A stretch of 64,000 nucleotides of DNA from Gymnothorax reevesii (lineage: Eukaryota; Chordata; Actinopteri; Anguilliformes; Muraenidae). The notes beneath the pieces were generated by a model. That model had not been told where the DNA came from. It saw nothing but the letters and a program-made list of their open reading frames with translations, and searched no databases. The DNA is taken from positions 70,475,501 to 70,539,500 of the forward strand of contig CM056574.1 of assembly GCA_029721435.1 (NCBI GenBank), given 5' to 3'. The position numbers and the translations under genes were made by a program. Positions 10,045 to 20,302 of this stretch are shown here, piece by piece (position 1 is the stretch's first letter; each line of letters opens with the position of its first letter).

Positions 10045-10375
10045 GGAGAGAGAAAAAGAGCCTTTGGCATGTTACAGGCAGATCTCAGCCGCCAAGAGGT
10101 GGTGCGTCATTTGCACTGTCACCATTCAACAATCAGTCAGCTGTCTATCCGGGTATGGAACACAGGCACTGTCACTGACCGACCACAGGTAGGGCAGCCA
10201 CGAGTAACGTTTGCAGTTAAAGAGCGCCACATCTGGTTACAGCCTGTATGTGACAGATTCCGGACAGCAACCAACACTGATCATGAGATGAGGGGTCTGA
10301 GACGATTGAGGCTGAGCATAAGTACCATTTGACGGCGTCTACGTGAGCAAAATATGCGTGCACACGGCCGCTACA
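10045..10375 (+). pseudogene. Tc1-type transposase, N-terminal relic
   Basis: One frame encodes a Tc1-like N-terminal DNA-binding region: AFGMLQADLSRQEVVRHLHC, then STISQLSIRVWNTGTVTDR and TATNTDHEMRGLRRLRLSIS. These fit the paired helix-turn-helix and the GRPR-type linker of fish Tc1 transposases. An in-frame TGA at ~10330 interrupts it and the reading continues as RRLREQNMRAHGRY before homology is lost. The whole catalytic DDE domain is missing, so it is dead. It is a different subfamily from the relic at 1040-1934. Confidence 0.75.
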
Positions 10376-10439
10376 TAAAATTATACCTTTGGTTGCCTTT
10401 CACCCTTCTGTGATGAATGGAAATTGATGCACTGAGCTG

Positions 10440-10540
10440 GAATCTCAGTTGGTGTAGTGGTTAGGACCACAGTGTATGGTGTGTTTGATATTGCTTTTCC
10501 ACAGGCTCCCAGGTTCAAATCCTGCTGCAGACACTAATGT
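10440..10540 (+). mobile_element. tRNA-like / SINE fragment
   Basis: An A-box-like TTGGTGTAGTGGTTAGGA (~10451) and a B-box-like GGTTCAAATCC (~10512) are ~60 bp apart, further than in most tRNAs. The fold is not a clean cloverleaf, so a tRNA-derived SINE head or a tRNA pseudogene is likelier than a working tRNA gene. Confidence 0.45.
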
Positions 10541-11985
10541 AATGGCTAACTTAACATGTAAACCTTGGTTCACAGCCTTATCGATGGAGGAGGAAGAAAA
10601 CAAATAAAAAAGAAGGTCAGAAGAAGTTGGAGAGATTGTACAGAGTGCATGTCATGAGGGAAGAGCATGGTGGTGGAAACTGGAATTTTTTTTACAGCGT
10701 TCTTTCTTCCTGCATTTTACAAGCTGAAATCCTGAAAACTGCAATACTTCATCCTGTATTATACATAGAGGTCCTGTAGGGTGAACATGTTTAAGATTAG
10801 ATGGCAGATTATCTGTGAAGAGTCTCCTTATGTGTATTATGCAACCCAATTTCAAAATCGGTTAGGATTTTGAAAATCCTGTAGTGTGAACCCGGCCTTA
10901 AATGCCCACAAAATAATGGATTTCCTTTCAAAACTGCGATTTTGTCAAAAAGCAGGTTGACAACTGCATGTGAGGTTGCCGCTGAATGTGTGTCACTAAC
11001 CATGACAAGGCAAAATAGTTAAATAATCTAAAAGACAAATGCGTTTTTGTTGTGTTGACGCTTCAGAAATTGAGCAGTGGCTAACAGTAAAAATTTGACG
11101 CTCGTCACATGCTGCCAGTGGGCGTTGCTCCATTGAAATTCATGTAACCAATTTTTTGATGTGCGTCTCATGCATCCAGTGGGCGTTGGGCTTTATTAGT
11201 GTTTGGTGGAAACAGGGCTTAAAATAATCAATAATTCATGTAAATGATATGCTAAACCAAAAACAAAAACAAACAAAACAGACATTTTACAATTAACCAA
11301 ATAACAAAGTGGCCAACAGACTGTAGTCAAGTTTTTCTTCCCCCAAATGGATGGCTACACAAAAACTGTGACATTTAATTTGCAAATTTCAGCTTAGCTA
11401 AATTTAGCTAGCCACTTCTAGCTTCTTACCTTCGAGTTGTTCGCTTGCAAGCTAGCATTAAGTTGAAGTGGAGAAGCGGCTCAACTCAACAGTTTGAAAG
11501 ACAAAAAGATTTATGAAGCATACATGGTAATGTTTATGTTAGAATGCAACAATGCAATGTCAAACACAAGAATTTTACAACGTTAACATTTATCTCAACT
11601 ATCCAACCATCTCAAATGGGTTTACTTACTTCACATACCAAGCCAACCAGCAAACTCTCAAACACATCATTTCCAATCTTAATAGCGGAATAACGTTGGG
11701 TTTGTCAGCTAACTATTACATATGACCCAACAACACAGCTGCAACGAACAATACTGCTCTCTTACCAAACAAGCTTGTGAATTAATTCGTTTAAAATAAT
11801 TTTTTTAAAATCTTTATAATTTTTGTAAAGTAAAACTTAGGACCTACCCAGTGAATTTGCTAAAGTCAAGCAAGTAGTTGTAGCACAAACGTGAAGTTAA
11901 GGTAATAATTTTGGCATGCAATGATTGTTCACGGTTAAGTTATGGTGCCAACTTCGCGTGCTTCCTTATTACCTAAACTTAGGCC
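10541..11985. other. Intergenic sequence with probable MITE ends
   Basis: No gene is seen. TCCTGTAGGGTGAAC (10773) and TCCTGTAGTGTGAAC (10877) repeat, the second leading to CCCGGCCTTAA, a typical-looking end of a small DNA transposon. A second end-like sequence, GGTGGAAACAGGGCTTAA, lies at ~11205-11222. Partner ends were not found, so element limits are not given. Confidence 0.3.
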
Positions 11986-11988
11986 TAA

Positions 11989-12581
11989 AGCGGGGTACAC
12001 ACAAAGATAATCTGGACGATTTTGCCTCTCCTGACCAACAACAACAATTAGAAGATTATCTCATGTCTTATAAGATTGTCCGATAAGATTGTCTTGTGGT
12101 CTGAGGTGTGTTAAGAGTGAATTTGTCCCGATAATCGGGTCCGAAATGGGTCGAGCCCGACGATCGTAAATATTAAACTTGTTCAATATTTGCAACCAAA
12201 AATCTTCACGTGTCGATGACTCCTGAGTCATGACTCCGTGAATTGTGACGTGAAACAGAATGTAGCCAATCAAGAAGCGAGCTGACCACCATCATTCCCT
12301 CCTTTCGTGTGTCCTCTTCCATGTTGCATCCTGTGTTTACTATTGCTATGTTTCTTCTTCTTCATTTTTGTCAGATCACGTTTGATCATGCAAGATTTCT
12401 GTCTTGGAGGACTAGACTCTAGTTTTTTCGTGGAACAGAATCGTTATGTGTATGGTGTGCTGCGTTGAGATTATCGAACGATCAAAACTGTTCCTTGCCT
12501 GACTTCTTATCTTCATGTGTGGAGTCTGTAGCAGATAAAAAAATCTCTTCAAATTTAAAAAATCCATGCGTGTACCCCGCC
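11989..12581. mobile_element. Harbinger-like MITE
   Basis: The ends AGCGGGGTACACAC and GCGTGTACCCCGCC are inverted repeats of ~14 bp with two mismatches. TAA flanks both sides (11986-11988 and 12582-12584), fitting the 3-bp TWA target duplication of PIF/Harbinger elements. The 593-bp interior has no transposase. Superfamily assignment rests only on the TSD and is provisional. Confidence 0.55.
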
Positions 12582-12754
12582 TAACAGTTTAATAGCTGAG
12601 ACGGTATTTCAGCTCTAATTACAGCATGACAGCTAGCAATATTTAAAAAGCAGAACTGTAAGAAATATATTTGTTTCAGGTATTGTGTTTGTCAACACCA
12701 ATAATCAGTAACCTGTTTATCAGACGACAACAACGATGATGAGATGATACAGGG

Positions 12755-13360
12755 ACTGATTGGACAGCTCCAGATGTTGACTCGTGCATATCCGTGGTCA
12801 TGTGCCGACACTGAAGTGGGAATTGGGCCAATTCCTCTTAGGGTAGAGTCGGGCCAACGCCTATGGACCAGAATCGGCCCGACTCTGGTGTGCTGCTGTT
12901 CATATGGCATACGGCCAGGCGGAATCGGCAAAATTACGGCTATGTTGAAGCTAACCGAGGCTGCAGGTGAATGGTGGAGCTCCGGTTAGCCGTAATCGGA
13001 CCGACTGTGTTTTCATGGGATGAAGCCGTAATCAGCAGAATCCAGACATTGCCAGAATCAGTCCAATTCCGGAACTGTCAGCATCGGCAGCCTTACGGCA
13101 AGATGGAATTGGCAAGATTATGACTGAGTTGAAGCCATCCACAGCTGCAGGTTAATGGCAGAGCTCCGGTTAGCCAAAATCGGCCCGACTGTGTGTTCAT
13201 GGAATCATGCAGTTATTCCATTGAATCTTGAAATCGCCAGAATTGGACCAATTCCGGCACAGTCAGCATCGGCGAGACGGATTCGGCAAGATTATGGCTG
13301 GGTTGACAGTCCCCGGGTCTGACGCTATGCCAACAGTGCTGACACTAAAACAGAATCGGG
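12755..13360 (+). repeat. ~185-bp tandem repeat, two main copies
   Basis: GAGCTCCGGTTAGCC occurs at ~12,979 and ~13,163 and CAGCATCGGC at ~13,079 and ~13,264, giving a period of 184-185 bp. Copies span about 12,919-13,103 and 13,104-13,290, with partial copies around them carrying the GAATCGG / CCGATTC words. They are moderately diverged. No gene is seen. Confidence 0.65.
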
Positions 13361-14700
13361 CCGATTCCTATTGCTATCTCGGTGCTTTATAAATGAAAAC
13401 TGGCCACATCTAATAATGTTGAGAGTTTTCGCGTTTCTGTGATGGTATTTAAATTGATGACTGAAAATAGATCAAGACCAATCATTAAATTTCAGGGATT
13501 GTTTGAGCCTACCCTATTGCCAGTTAACGAGCAGCCACTGTCTCACTATCATTGTAAAGTGCACCCAGTGTCATCTCAGCCATTAAATTATAAAGCAGAC
13601 CGATGAACACTCCCACGCTTTTCTTTACACGGGGGTTGGAAGTAATGCTTGTGTTACACCCACTACAGGTAATTAAAGCATAAAGAATGACAATCAACAG
13701 AATAAAATGTAATAATTTTATTACCGAAGTTTAGCCTAACTTTTCATAGGCCCACTTTCACTTCCTCACAGTCAACTTCCCATCTATCACTGCCAGAGCC
13801 ATGGTTAAATATATAAAACATACGGGTGCACACTTCACTCAATAAGTCTTACACACTCAGTGAATTATCACTTTGATTTGCACACGTGAACACCTTTCAC
13901 TGCAAACAATAAACCACATCACACTAAGGCTGCACTGAAGGACTGACTGGGACTGAACCTGAGTGAAATTACTCAGCGGGGGAAGCAAGCAGCTAATAAC
14001 AAACAAACAAACAACAAGAGGAAAAAAGAAAACTAGTTCGCCCCCAGGGCAACATCCCAGATCTTTTTTGCCCGATACCAGCTCACTTACCAGGGCGGAC
14101 TAGACAAAGGGAAAAAAAACCCAAATTAAATAAAAAGCAATTACAAAATCTCTAAAAGGCAAGAGCAGCAAATGAACTGCCGATGCTCAGCAGGAAAACA
14201 AATACACTAATCTCAAAACCCTTTATCACATCTATTAAAATACACACTGGTTAATTGTTAAAAAAAACTATATCGCTAAACATTTAAAATACCTGGTATG
14301 TCGGTCGATTATTTCTAACCGACTACCGGCTGCTTTCAGCCCAGCGGGGAAACAGGTCTGAAACAAGAAAAAGTCATTGCCACACACATTTACAAAGTAT
14401 AAAACATGACAGAAAATGCCTTTGGCCTACCGATATTCCTGCACTCGTTTTCCTGCCCGCCTGAGTGGAATGAGGTGTGCACCAGCCTCACCCCACCGGC
14501 CTGAACGAACAGGTGCCAAATGACCGTTCCTCCTGCAGGTAGCCCTATATCTATCAAACTCACCCTCCTCTTTTCCGGTCGGTACCACCTGCCACACTTG
14601 TGTTTCATGATTGTTTAAATGAAATGAGATCATTTAAACCATCTTTATTCCATTACTTCCAATAAGTTTATGCACAAGGACATAAATTCCGCGTGAGAAT
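13361..14700. other. Unassigned sequence
   Basis: I recognise no gene, RNA or repeat boundary here. The short minus-strand frames at 14,390-14,633 have no recognisable domain. A GC-richer patch (14,320-14,600) stands out from the AT-rich surroundings. Confidence 0.3.
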
Positions 14701-14709
14701 CTTACTATG

Positions 14710-14832
14710 AAATGAATTTAATTGAAGTATTTCTGTCATCTCTACAGTAGTTTACAAAGTTGATCGAAGTACCAAGGAACATTTATTTAGTAAAATATCA
14801 CTTCCTGTTTCCCTGGGGTATAAATATGACGT
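14710..14832 (-). mobile_element. Tc1 relic (uninterrupted paralogue)
   Basis: Read on the minus strand, this stretch matches the Tc1 region split by the LTR element: ATATTTATACC..., GGGAAACAGGAAGTGATATT, then AACTTTGTAAACTACTGTAG. It therefore records the pre-insertion sequence at the 1995/8169 junction. Confidence 0.7.
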
Positions 14833-14849
14833 ACGTCAGAGACGTGTGT

Positions 14850-15270
14850 GAAGTTGGCCCCCCACCCCATGCAAAATTTCGGAAAAATAGTCTGTTTCGT
14901 TAGTGCTTCGTTTGTGCTCGTTTGTGCTGGAAAAATTAACGTTTGTGCTGCAACCGTTTTTCAGTTATTAAACATTATTTTATAGGTCATCCAGAGTTCA
15001 TCCAGCCCCCCATTTACTCCAAATGGACCCGAAATGGTGCCGTTCGTTAGTGCTTCATTTGTGCTGGTTTGTGCCGTAAAAACTTTGGTTTGTGCCGCTA
15101 GAGTTTTATAGATATTACATAATTTAATTTTCGGCGATGACGTCACCCAACCCCCCATTTGCTCCAAATTAACCCGAAATGGTGCCGTTCGTTAGTGCTT
15201 CGTTTGTGCTCGTTTGTGCCGTAAAAACTTTCGTTTGTGCAGTTATAGTTTTATCGATATTACACAATGA
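14850..15270 (+). repeat. ~146-bp tandem repeat rich in CGTTTGTGC
   Basis: Nearly three units occur, with TTCGTTAGTGCTTC at ~14,896, ~15,043 and ~15,188 (spacing 145-147 bp). Each has a CCCCCCA stretch, a CCGAAATGGTGCC phrase (units 2 and 3) and several TTTGTGC words. Between units 2 and 3 lies GATGACGTCACCC. No gene is seen. Confidence 0.65.
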
Positions 15271-15704
15271 TTTCTGTAGCATCCCCAGCTACAGATGGTC
15301 ATACCTCTAACTGATGGTTCGTGTTGATTTATTTTGTGGACCGTAAGAGCTATGAAAGAATACGTAACAAGATACATTTACCCTTCCTTAAAATAACAAA
15401 CTTGTCACAGCCTTACAGGATTTACCCAATGAATATAAGTATTTTAACTGCTACAATTACAGCAATAATCATGAAAAAATATGAAGTGTTATTAACCATG
15501 AAATCAGCATTTTAAACCATTCCGTAATTTGGACCGACACGACAAGTCAGCTAATGCAGATAAGAACTTCCGCTAGCCAAAACACATTCTCATAAAATGA
15601 TGTAATAAACTATCAAAAGCATTTAAATTGAAGACATACAACCACATTAAACATAATTAAACCATACATTGTGCCTGTATCAGCCAGGTGCGACTGAAAC
15701 ATTT
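15271..15704. other. Unassigned AT-rich sequence
   Basis: I see no gene or recognisable repeat boundary. The short frames here are AT-rich and have no domain. Confidence 0.3.
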
Positions 15705-16316
15705 TTTGACATATTGCATTTTAACGAACTCCTCCTAGCGATTCCGTCCAATCAACCTAATATTTATTTCAGATCATCAAGAGACCATGCTGATCAAAAG
15801 TAGTTCTCTGCATGTCTGTCGCTAAATGGGCCTGGCCGCCATGGTGTCCCCATTTCAGATGCCTCGCCAAACACATTCGAGCTGCTTCCTCTCCTTCATA
15901 CTTAATCCAAATGGACTCAAAATTCCTGTACATGGTAAAAGCCCCACCCTGAACACTTCGATGTGCTGCTAAACAATCTAGCTCATTATGCCCCCTTATG
16001 GATACAGAAAATGCCACATTTTACATTGAAATTGGCAGATTTGCTGAAAACTTCACATTTGTGCTTAGGGTCTGCCCCTGAATGCACCTGCCCAAATTTG
16101 GTTACACTCTGAGCGACTTCTGGTAGATGAAGTATCAACTTATCATAATTCCTTCAGCTTTGTCCGATTCGCTCGACACTTTCTCTCAGGTTGGGGCCGG
16201 CACTTGACATGTCCAATGGTCGTGAGTGCACAGCTGCACCCGTCAGGATCTCACCACAAACCCCAACGTGCGCATGTGGGCGAGGGCCCGTTCAACGCTG
16301 CTTGCAGCTTTAATTA
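15705..16316 (+). repeat. Family A cassette, 3' end only
   Basis: It begins at ATTGCATTTTAACGAACTCC and carries the A-type last segment (GCCGCCATGGTGTCCCC, TTGGGGCCGGCACTTGAC) and the terminal module (GCTGCACCCGTCAGGATC, GAGGGCCCGTTCAACGCTGC, TTGCAGCTTTAATTA). The 5' leader and monomers are missing. Confidence 0.75.
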
Positions 16317-16389
16317 GGGCCCGAGCCGCCTGAAAGTCGTCCGAGGACCCTATTGAAATCGTACTGTTTATTTTTATTATTATTATTTA
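16311..16389 (+). repeat. Orphan family A leader
   Basis: TTAGGGCCCGAGC is followed by GTCGTCCGAGGACCCTATTG and a TTA-rich run. It is then replaced by the family C leader instead of an A body. Confidence 0.6.
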
Positions 16390-17826
16390 GGTGGCCAAGC
16401 TAGCTGGCTTGGGCCACCTCTTGTTTTTGCTGGGATTATTTTTATTATTCTTATTTTTTTTATTCTTCCGCCACTTTTCATTGCTAATAAAATCAAAACC
16501 ATTGCAGCGAGTGATCTGCTTTTTGGTATGGAAACATAATGTCGCGGGGGACAACTTTTCGTATTTTCAAAATGAAAGTAGGTCACTACGTTTGGCGGCC
16601 ATCTTGGATGACGTCACAAATCGTTAAACGTCTTCTTCTCAAGAACGGCTTCACACAGGGCAATGAAACTTAAAATATAACATCTGTGTATACTTCTCTA
16701 TTGAGTTTGTTTCTCTAGTGCGTGAAAAGTGATTAATTATTGATTTATTGCTAATTACGTTAATTACAAAAGTAGGTCGAGCTCAAAATGCACCGATTTT
16801 GATCGTTCAAAATCTGTTTATATGTAATATGGAACGCTGATGACAACTTTATGACTTTTCAAAGCGAAAGTAGGTCATGGGATTTGGCAGCCATCTTGGA
16901 TGACGTCACAAATCTTTAACAAGCTTCTTCTTAAGACTGGCTTAACATCGGTTGACGAAATATGAAATATAACATCTTGTGATATTTCTCTAGTGACTTT
17001 GTTCGTTTGATCTATGAAAACGTGTTAATTAGCCAATAATCGCTATTTACTGTACATTAATTAGAAAAGTAGGCCAAAATTAAAATTGGCCAATTTTGAT
17101 CTATCAAAATCGATTTATATGCAATGTGAGACGCTGATTACAAATATGATATTAATATTTTTTCTATGTCACGTGATTTTTTAATTTCCCGCCAAAAACT
17201 AGATCATACCTAAAATTGGCACATTTTGATCATTCAAAGTCAATTTATATCCAATGTGGGACGCTGATTACAAATATGATGTCATTTTTTTCTAGGCCAC
17301 GTCATTTTTGAATTTCTCGCCAAAAACTGAAAACTATTTTCTCAACTTTCAGCGCTCGTATTTTGATAATGCTAGCAGATAGAGGCTCGCGGCTGGTGCC
17401 AAAATGTAGGTATTTGTCATACCTTTCGGGTAGGTTGCCACAGCTTTGATCTCCAACCAATAGCTTTCTTGGTACAGGTAATGACATAATTACGTCAGAC
17501 CATCATCATTTCCACAGTTTTCATTGTTCTTTCAAGATTTTTTCATTGGTAGATGCCACCACTTTTCATTATGCAAAATAAATTAGTCTTACGCCGTTAG
17601 ACCGGAAGTGACGAATAAATAGTGGGGGACAAACCTTTTATTTTTCAAAACCAAAGTTAAATACGATGTTGCTTTTTCTACGTCACGTGTTTTATTTATT
17701 TCCCGCCCAAAAAAGCTGAAAAAATGTCTCGTCAATTTGACAACAGTAGCACATAAAAGCATGCGGTTTGTGTCACAATGTACAAATTTGTCTTACATTT
17801 TGTGAAAGTTGCAACAGCTTGGATGT
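16390..17826 (+). repeat. Family C repeat block (left part)
   Basis: It opens with GGTGGCCAAGC / GGCTTGGGCCACC, a hairpin followed by CTTGTTTTTGCTGGGATT and a TTATT run. The body repeats at roughly 290 bp: GCCATCTTGGATGACGTCAC occurs at ~16,598 and ~16,889. Another submotif (GACGCTGAT with ATTTTGAT..TCAAA) recurs at ~16,795, 17,095 and 17,225. No coding capacity is apparent; the short frames are shadows of AT-rich repeats. Confidence 0.6.
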
Positions 17827-17830
17827 TTAA

Positions 17831-18687
17831 AGGGGAACTTTGCTACCATAACGAAAACTGTTATTTCTTTTTAAAGTCGACTGTTATTACGTACAGTTTG
17901 TGTAGGGACTGGTCGTGAATAAAAATATTAGCAGAAAGAAGTTTTAAAAAGCTCATGAGTAGCCAATTTTCAACCCTGTGGAGTCGCATTCAGTCAAAAG
18001 GCTTTTACTCTGTGACGTCACGCAGTGAAAAGTTCGAACGTTGGCGGCGTGTTTGAAACACAGGCGCTTGGCGACGGCCAGAAATATTGATATTATTAAA
18101 ATACATGATACCGCAGCCTACCCGCCTATTCTCTATCTATAAATAGAGAATAGGCGGGTAGGCTGCGGTATCATGTATTTTAATAATATCAATATTTCTG
18201 GCCATCGCCAAGCGCCTGTGGTTTGAAAGCATGGCCGACAACGCGAGGCCAGGATAGTGACGGCGTATGTGGTGATTCCTGTGGTGAAGCCCGGCTTAGA
18301 ATCGCGACGACTGGAGTATCCGAAAAGTACCGATTTGTGCTGCTTTGCACCGATTCCTAAGCTGGAGAGATTTCCATCGGCGTAGTAGGTAATGCGGACA
18401 TTATTGGCGAAGATCTACTACGCTGCACTGCGGCATTGTCTGTAACGTCTTTGACAAGAGTGGTTTGTTTTTGAAAGCATGTGGGCGACACATGACGTTC
18501 CAATCTTTCACTGTATGACGTAACGCGCCAAAGGACGTCGATTCATCGGAGTAGAGCCGCACACACTATAATTGCTATTTTCTGCTCGTTTTTGTTTCGC
18601 TTTTTTGAAAATCCCTTTTATGAGTCATGTCGATACGTATTTGAGATTATTTTAAAGAAAACATGCCTTCAGCAACAAAGTTCTCCT
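17831..18687. mobile_element. TTAA-flanked non-autonomous transposon
   Basis: Ends AGGGGAACTTTGCT and AGCAACAAAGTTCTCCT are imperfect inverted repeats, flanked by TTAA at 17,827-17,830 and 18,688-18,691. That target suits Kolobok or piggyBac elements. Removing it joins CAGCTTGGATGT to CCAATAGTTTTCGAG, matching the uninterrupted family C paralogue at ~17,436-17,470. No transposase is present. A palindromic MITE has inserted into it. Confidence 0.7.
18059..18220. mobile_element. 162-bp near-perfect palindromic MITE (hAT-like)
   Basis: The 81-bp arms, CACAGGCGCTTGGCGA... against ...TCGCCAAGCGCCTGTG, pair with only about two mismatches. An exact 8-bp duplication GTTTGAAA flanks it at 18,051-18,058 and 18,221-18,228. 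An 8-bp TSD with CA..GG-type ends suggests hAT machinery. It would form a cruciform or a long hairpin RNA. Confidence 0.85.
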
Positions 18688-18691
18688 TTAA

Positions 18692-18960
18692 CCAATAGTT
18701 TTCGAGATATAGGTGATGACGTCATAATTATGTCAAACCACGACAACTTCCACATTTTTCAGTGTTCCTTCAATATTTGTTCACCAGAAGATACCACTAC
18801 TTCTCATTGTGTCTGTGTGCAAAATATAAAAGAGTCTTAGACCGTAAGAGGAGTCACAAAGTTTGAAAATTGAACTTATCAAACTAAAAATGACGCCAGT
18901 GACAATCCAGAAGCCCTACAATGAATGGGAGGTTGACTTAAAGGGAAGTTGACTGAAAGG
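18692..18960 (+). repeat. Family C repeat block (right part)
   Basis: It continues the monomer interrupted at 17,827, with CCAATAGTTTTCGAGATA, GATGACGTCATAATTA and a CACTACTTCTCATTGTG phrase that matches ~17,560. The 3' end is not defined; the usual TTGCAGCTTTAATTA terminus was not found. Confidence 0.5.
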
Positions 18961-19351
18961 TGAGGTCGACTGATTGATTGATTGAATGATTGATTGAGGT
19001 TTTATGCCGTACTGACGACTATTTCACTTATATGACGGCGGGCCAGTTTTTAACCGGCCACATGGCAGGCCACTACGCCGAGCCGACATTCCTGCCAGAC
19101 TGCGGCGAATAATCCTAGCCTAACCAATCCATAGCCATACCGTCGAATACACTGGTCAGTCCTCGGAATAAATTCCTATGACCGTGTTCAACATGAGCCC
19201 TTTTAATGTTCCCCTTTGCCAAATAGGCAGAGCACTCAGACAAGGCAAAACTCAACCAGGCTGAGAGACCCAACGGAGTGAGGTCGACCGAAAGTGGAGT
19301 TCGGACCGACTGGGGCTTGGCCACCGGTGCATCGCCGCTCGGTAGCGGCTA

Positions 19352-19355
<4 letters not shown>
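18961..19355. other. (GATT)n tract and unassigned sequence
   Basis: A TGATTGATTGATTG tract lies at ~18,968-19,000. The rest is a moderately GC-rich stretch in which I recognise no gene or repeat family. Confidence 0.35.

Positions 19356-19397
<42 letters not shown>
19356..19397 (+). repeat. (TTA)n microsatellite
   Basis: About 14 uninterrupted TTA units precede the first GGGCCCGAG leader. Confidence 0.9.
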
Positions 19398-19398
<1 letters not shown>

Positions 19399-19460
19399 AG
19401 GGCCCGAGCACGACTGCAAGTCGTCCGCGGAGGACCCTATTGAAATCATGCTGTTTATTA
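19398..19460 (+). repeat. Solo family A leader
   Basis: GGGCCCGAGCACGACTGCAA, hairpin CGACTGCAAGTCG, then GGAGGACCCTATTG and CTGTTTATTA. It is directly followed by a second leader, with no body in between. Confidence 0.7.
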
Positions 19461-19513
19461 GGGCCCGAGCCGACTGCAAGTCGTCTGCGGAGGGCCCGAT
19501 TGAAATCGTGCTG

Positions 19514-19549
<36 letters not shown>

Positions 19550-19679
19550 TTTATTATTCTTCCGATTTTTCAAAGGCCAATTTCGCCCCTTTCCCAATGG
19601 TGAAAACGCATATAACTTTCCCCATTCGTCCGGCCGGATCCGAAATTCAATATTTTTGGGCGGTCGCACAAGTTCGACC

Positions 19680-20186
19680 TGTAATGTGAATATAGGCCAC
19701 TAGATGGCAGTATTTACCTTTTTTTTATTCAGCTCAGACTGGAGCTATGTTTAGACATGTCCTGGACATGTCTGGGGCAAGTCCCCGAAAATTTAAAAAA
19801 AGAGGTCTAAATGTGGGTGGGGTCTGCAAAAGAGTATATAAGGCAAAGAATTGAGACAGTAAGGTAGTAGGAGAAATTGCAAGAAGATGACCAGACCTGC
19901 CATTCTGTTCAAGACCTGTGACGTTTCTTTTGTGGATTTCTTTGCCTGTGTTTGAGCATTTTCTCACCCAGGACATCACCAAGCCGCCCCACAAAAAGGG
20001 ACTGTAAATATTTCTTTTTGTTTTGTATATAATTCAATCTTGGTCTTAGTTGTAAATAGTAGATTAGTTAGTTGTTATTGTCTGTTTGATTAAATGTGTT
20101 TAAGTTTTTTTAAACTGTGTCTGCCATCCCTTGCTGTTGCTGTTGCTGTTATGTTGTAAATGTAATAATAAATTGGGGCCATAACA
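19680..20186 (+). repeat. 5' LTR of Gmr1-like element
   Basis: TATA box TATATAAGG at ~19,835, about 155 bp in; polyadenylation signal AATAAA at 20,167-20,172; a short GCTGTT repeat near 20,140. Ends GGGGCCATAACA. Confidence 0.92.
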
Positions 20187-20188
20187 AA

Positions 20189-20210
20189 TTGGGGGCTCAA
20201 GATCCGGGAT
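20189..20210 (+). promoter_or_regulatory. Primer-binding site, tRNA-Pro-like
   Basis: TTGGGGGCTC followed by AAGATCCGGGAT. TGGGGGCTC and TCCGGGAT are the two halves of a tRNA-Pro-complementary site, here separated by a few extra bases. It lies two bases after the LTR. Confidence 0.65.
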
Positions 20211-20302
20211 AGACCATTTTGTGAGTAATTTATTGAAAATCTAACATTTCAAATTGTAAAATTGATTATTTTTAATTGAATATATATATATTGACAACAG
20301 CA

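Noticed and set aside
10440..10540. Functional tRNA gene
   Set aside because: A- and B-box-like motifs are present, but spacing is too long and no clean acceptor stem or anticodon arm was found.
19278..19703. Frames with poly-Tyr or poly-Asn at the (TTA)n tracts
   Set aside because: Direct products of TTA/TAA microsatellites without stop codons in those frames; not proteins.
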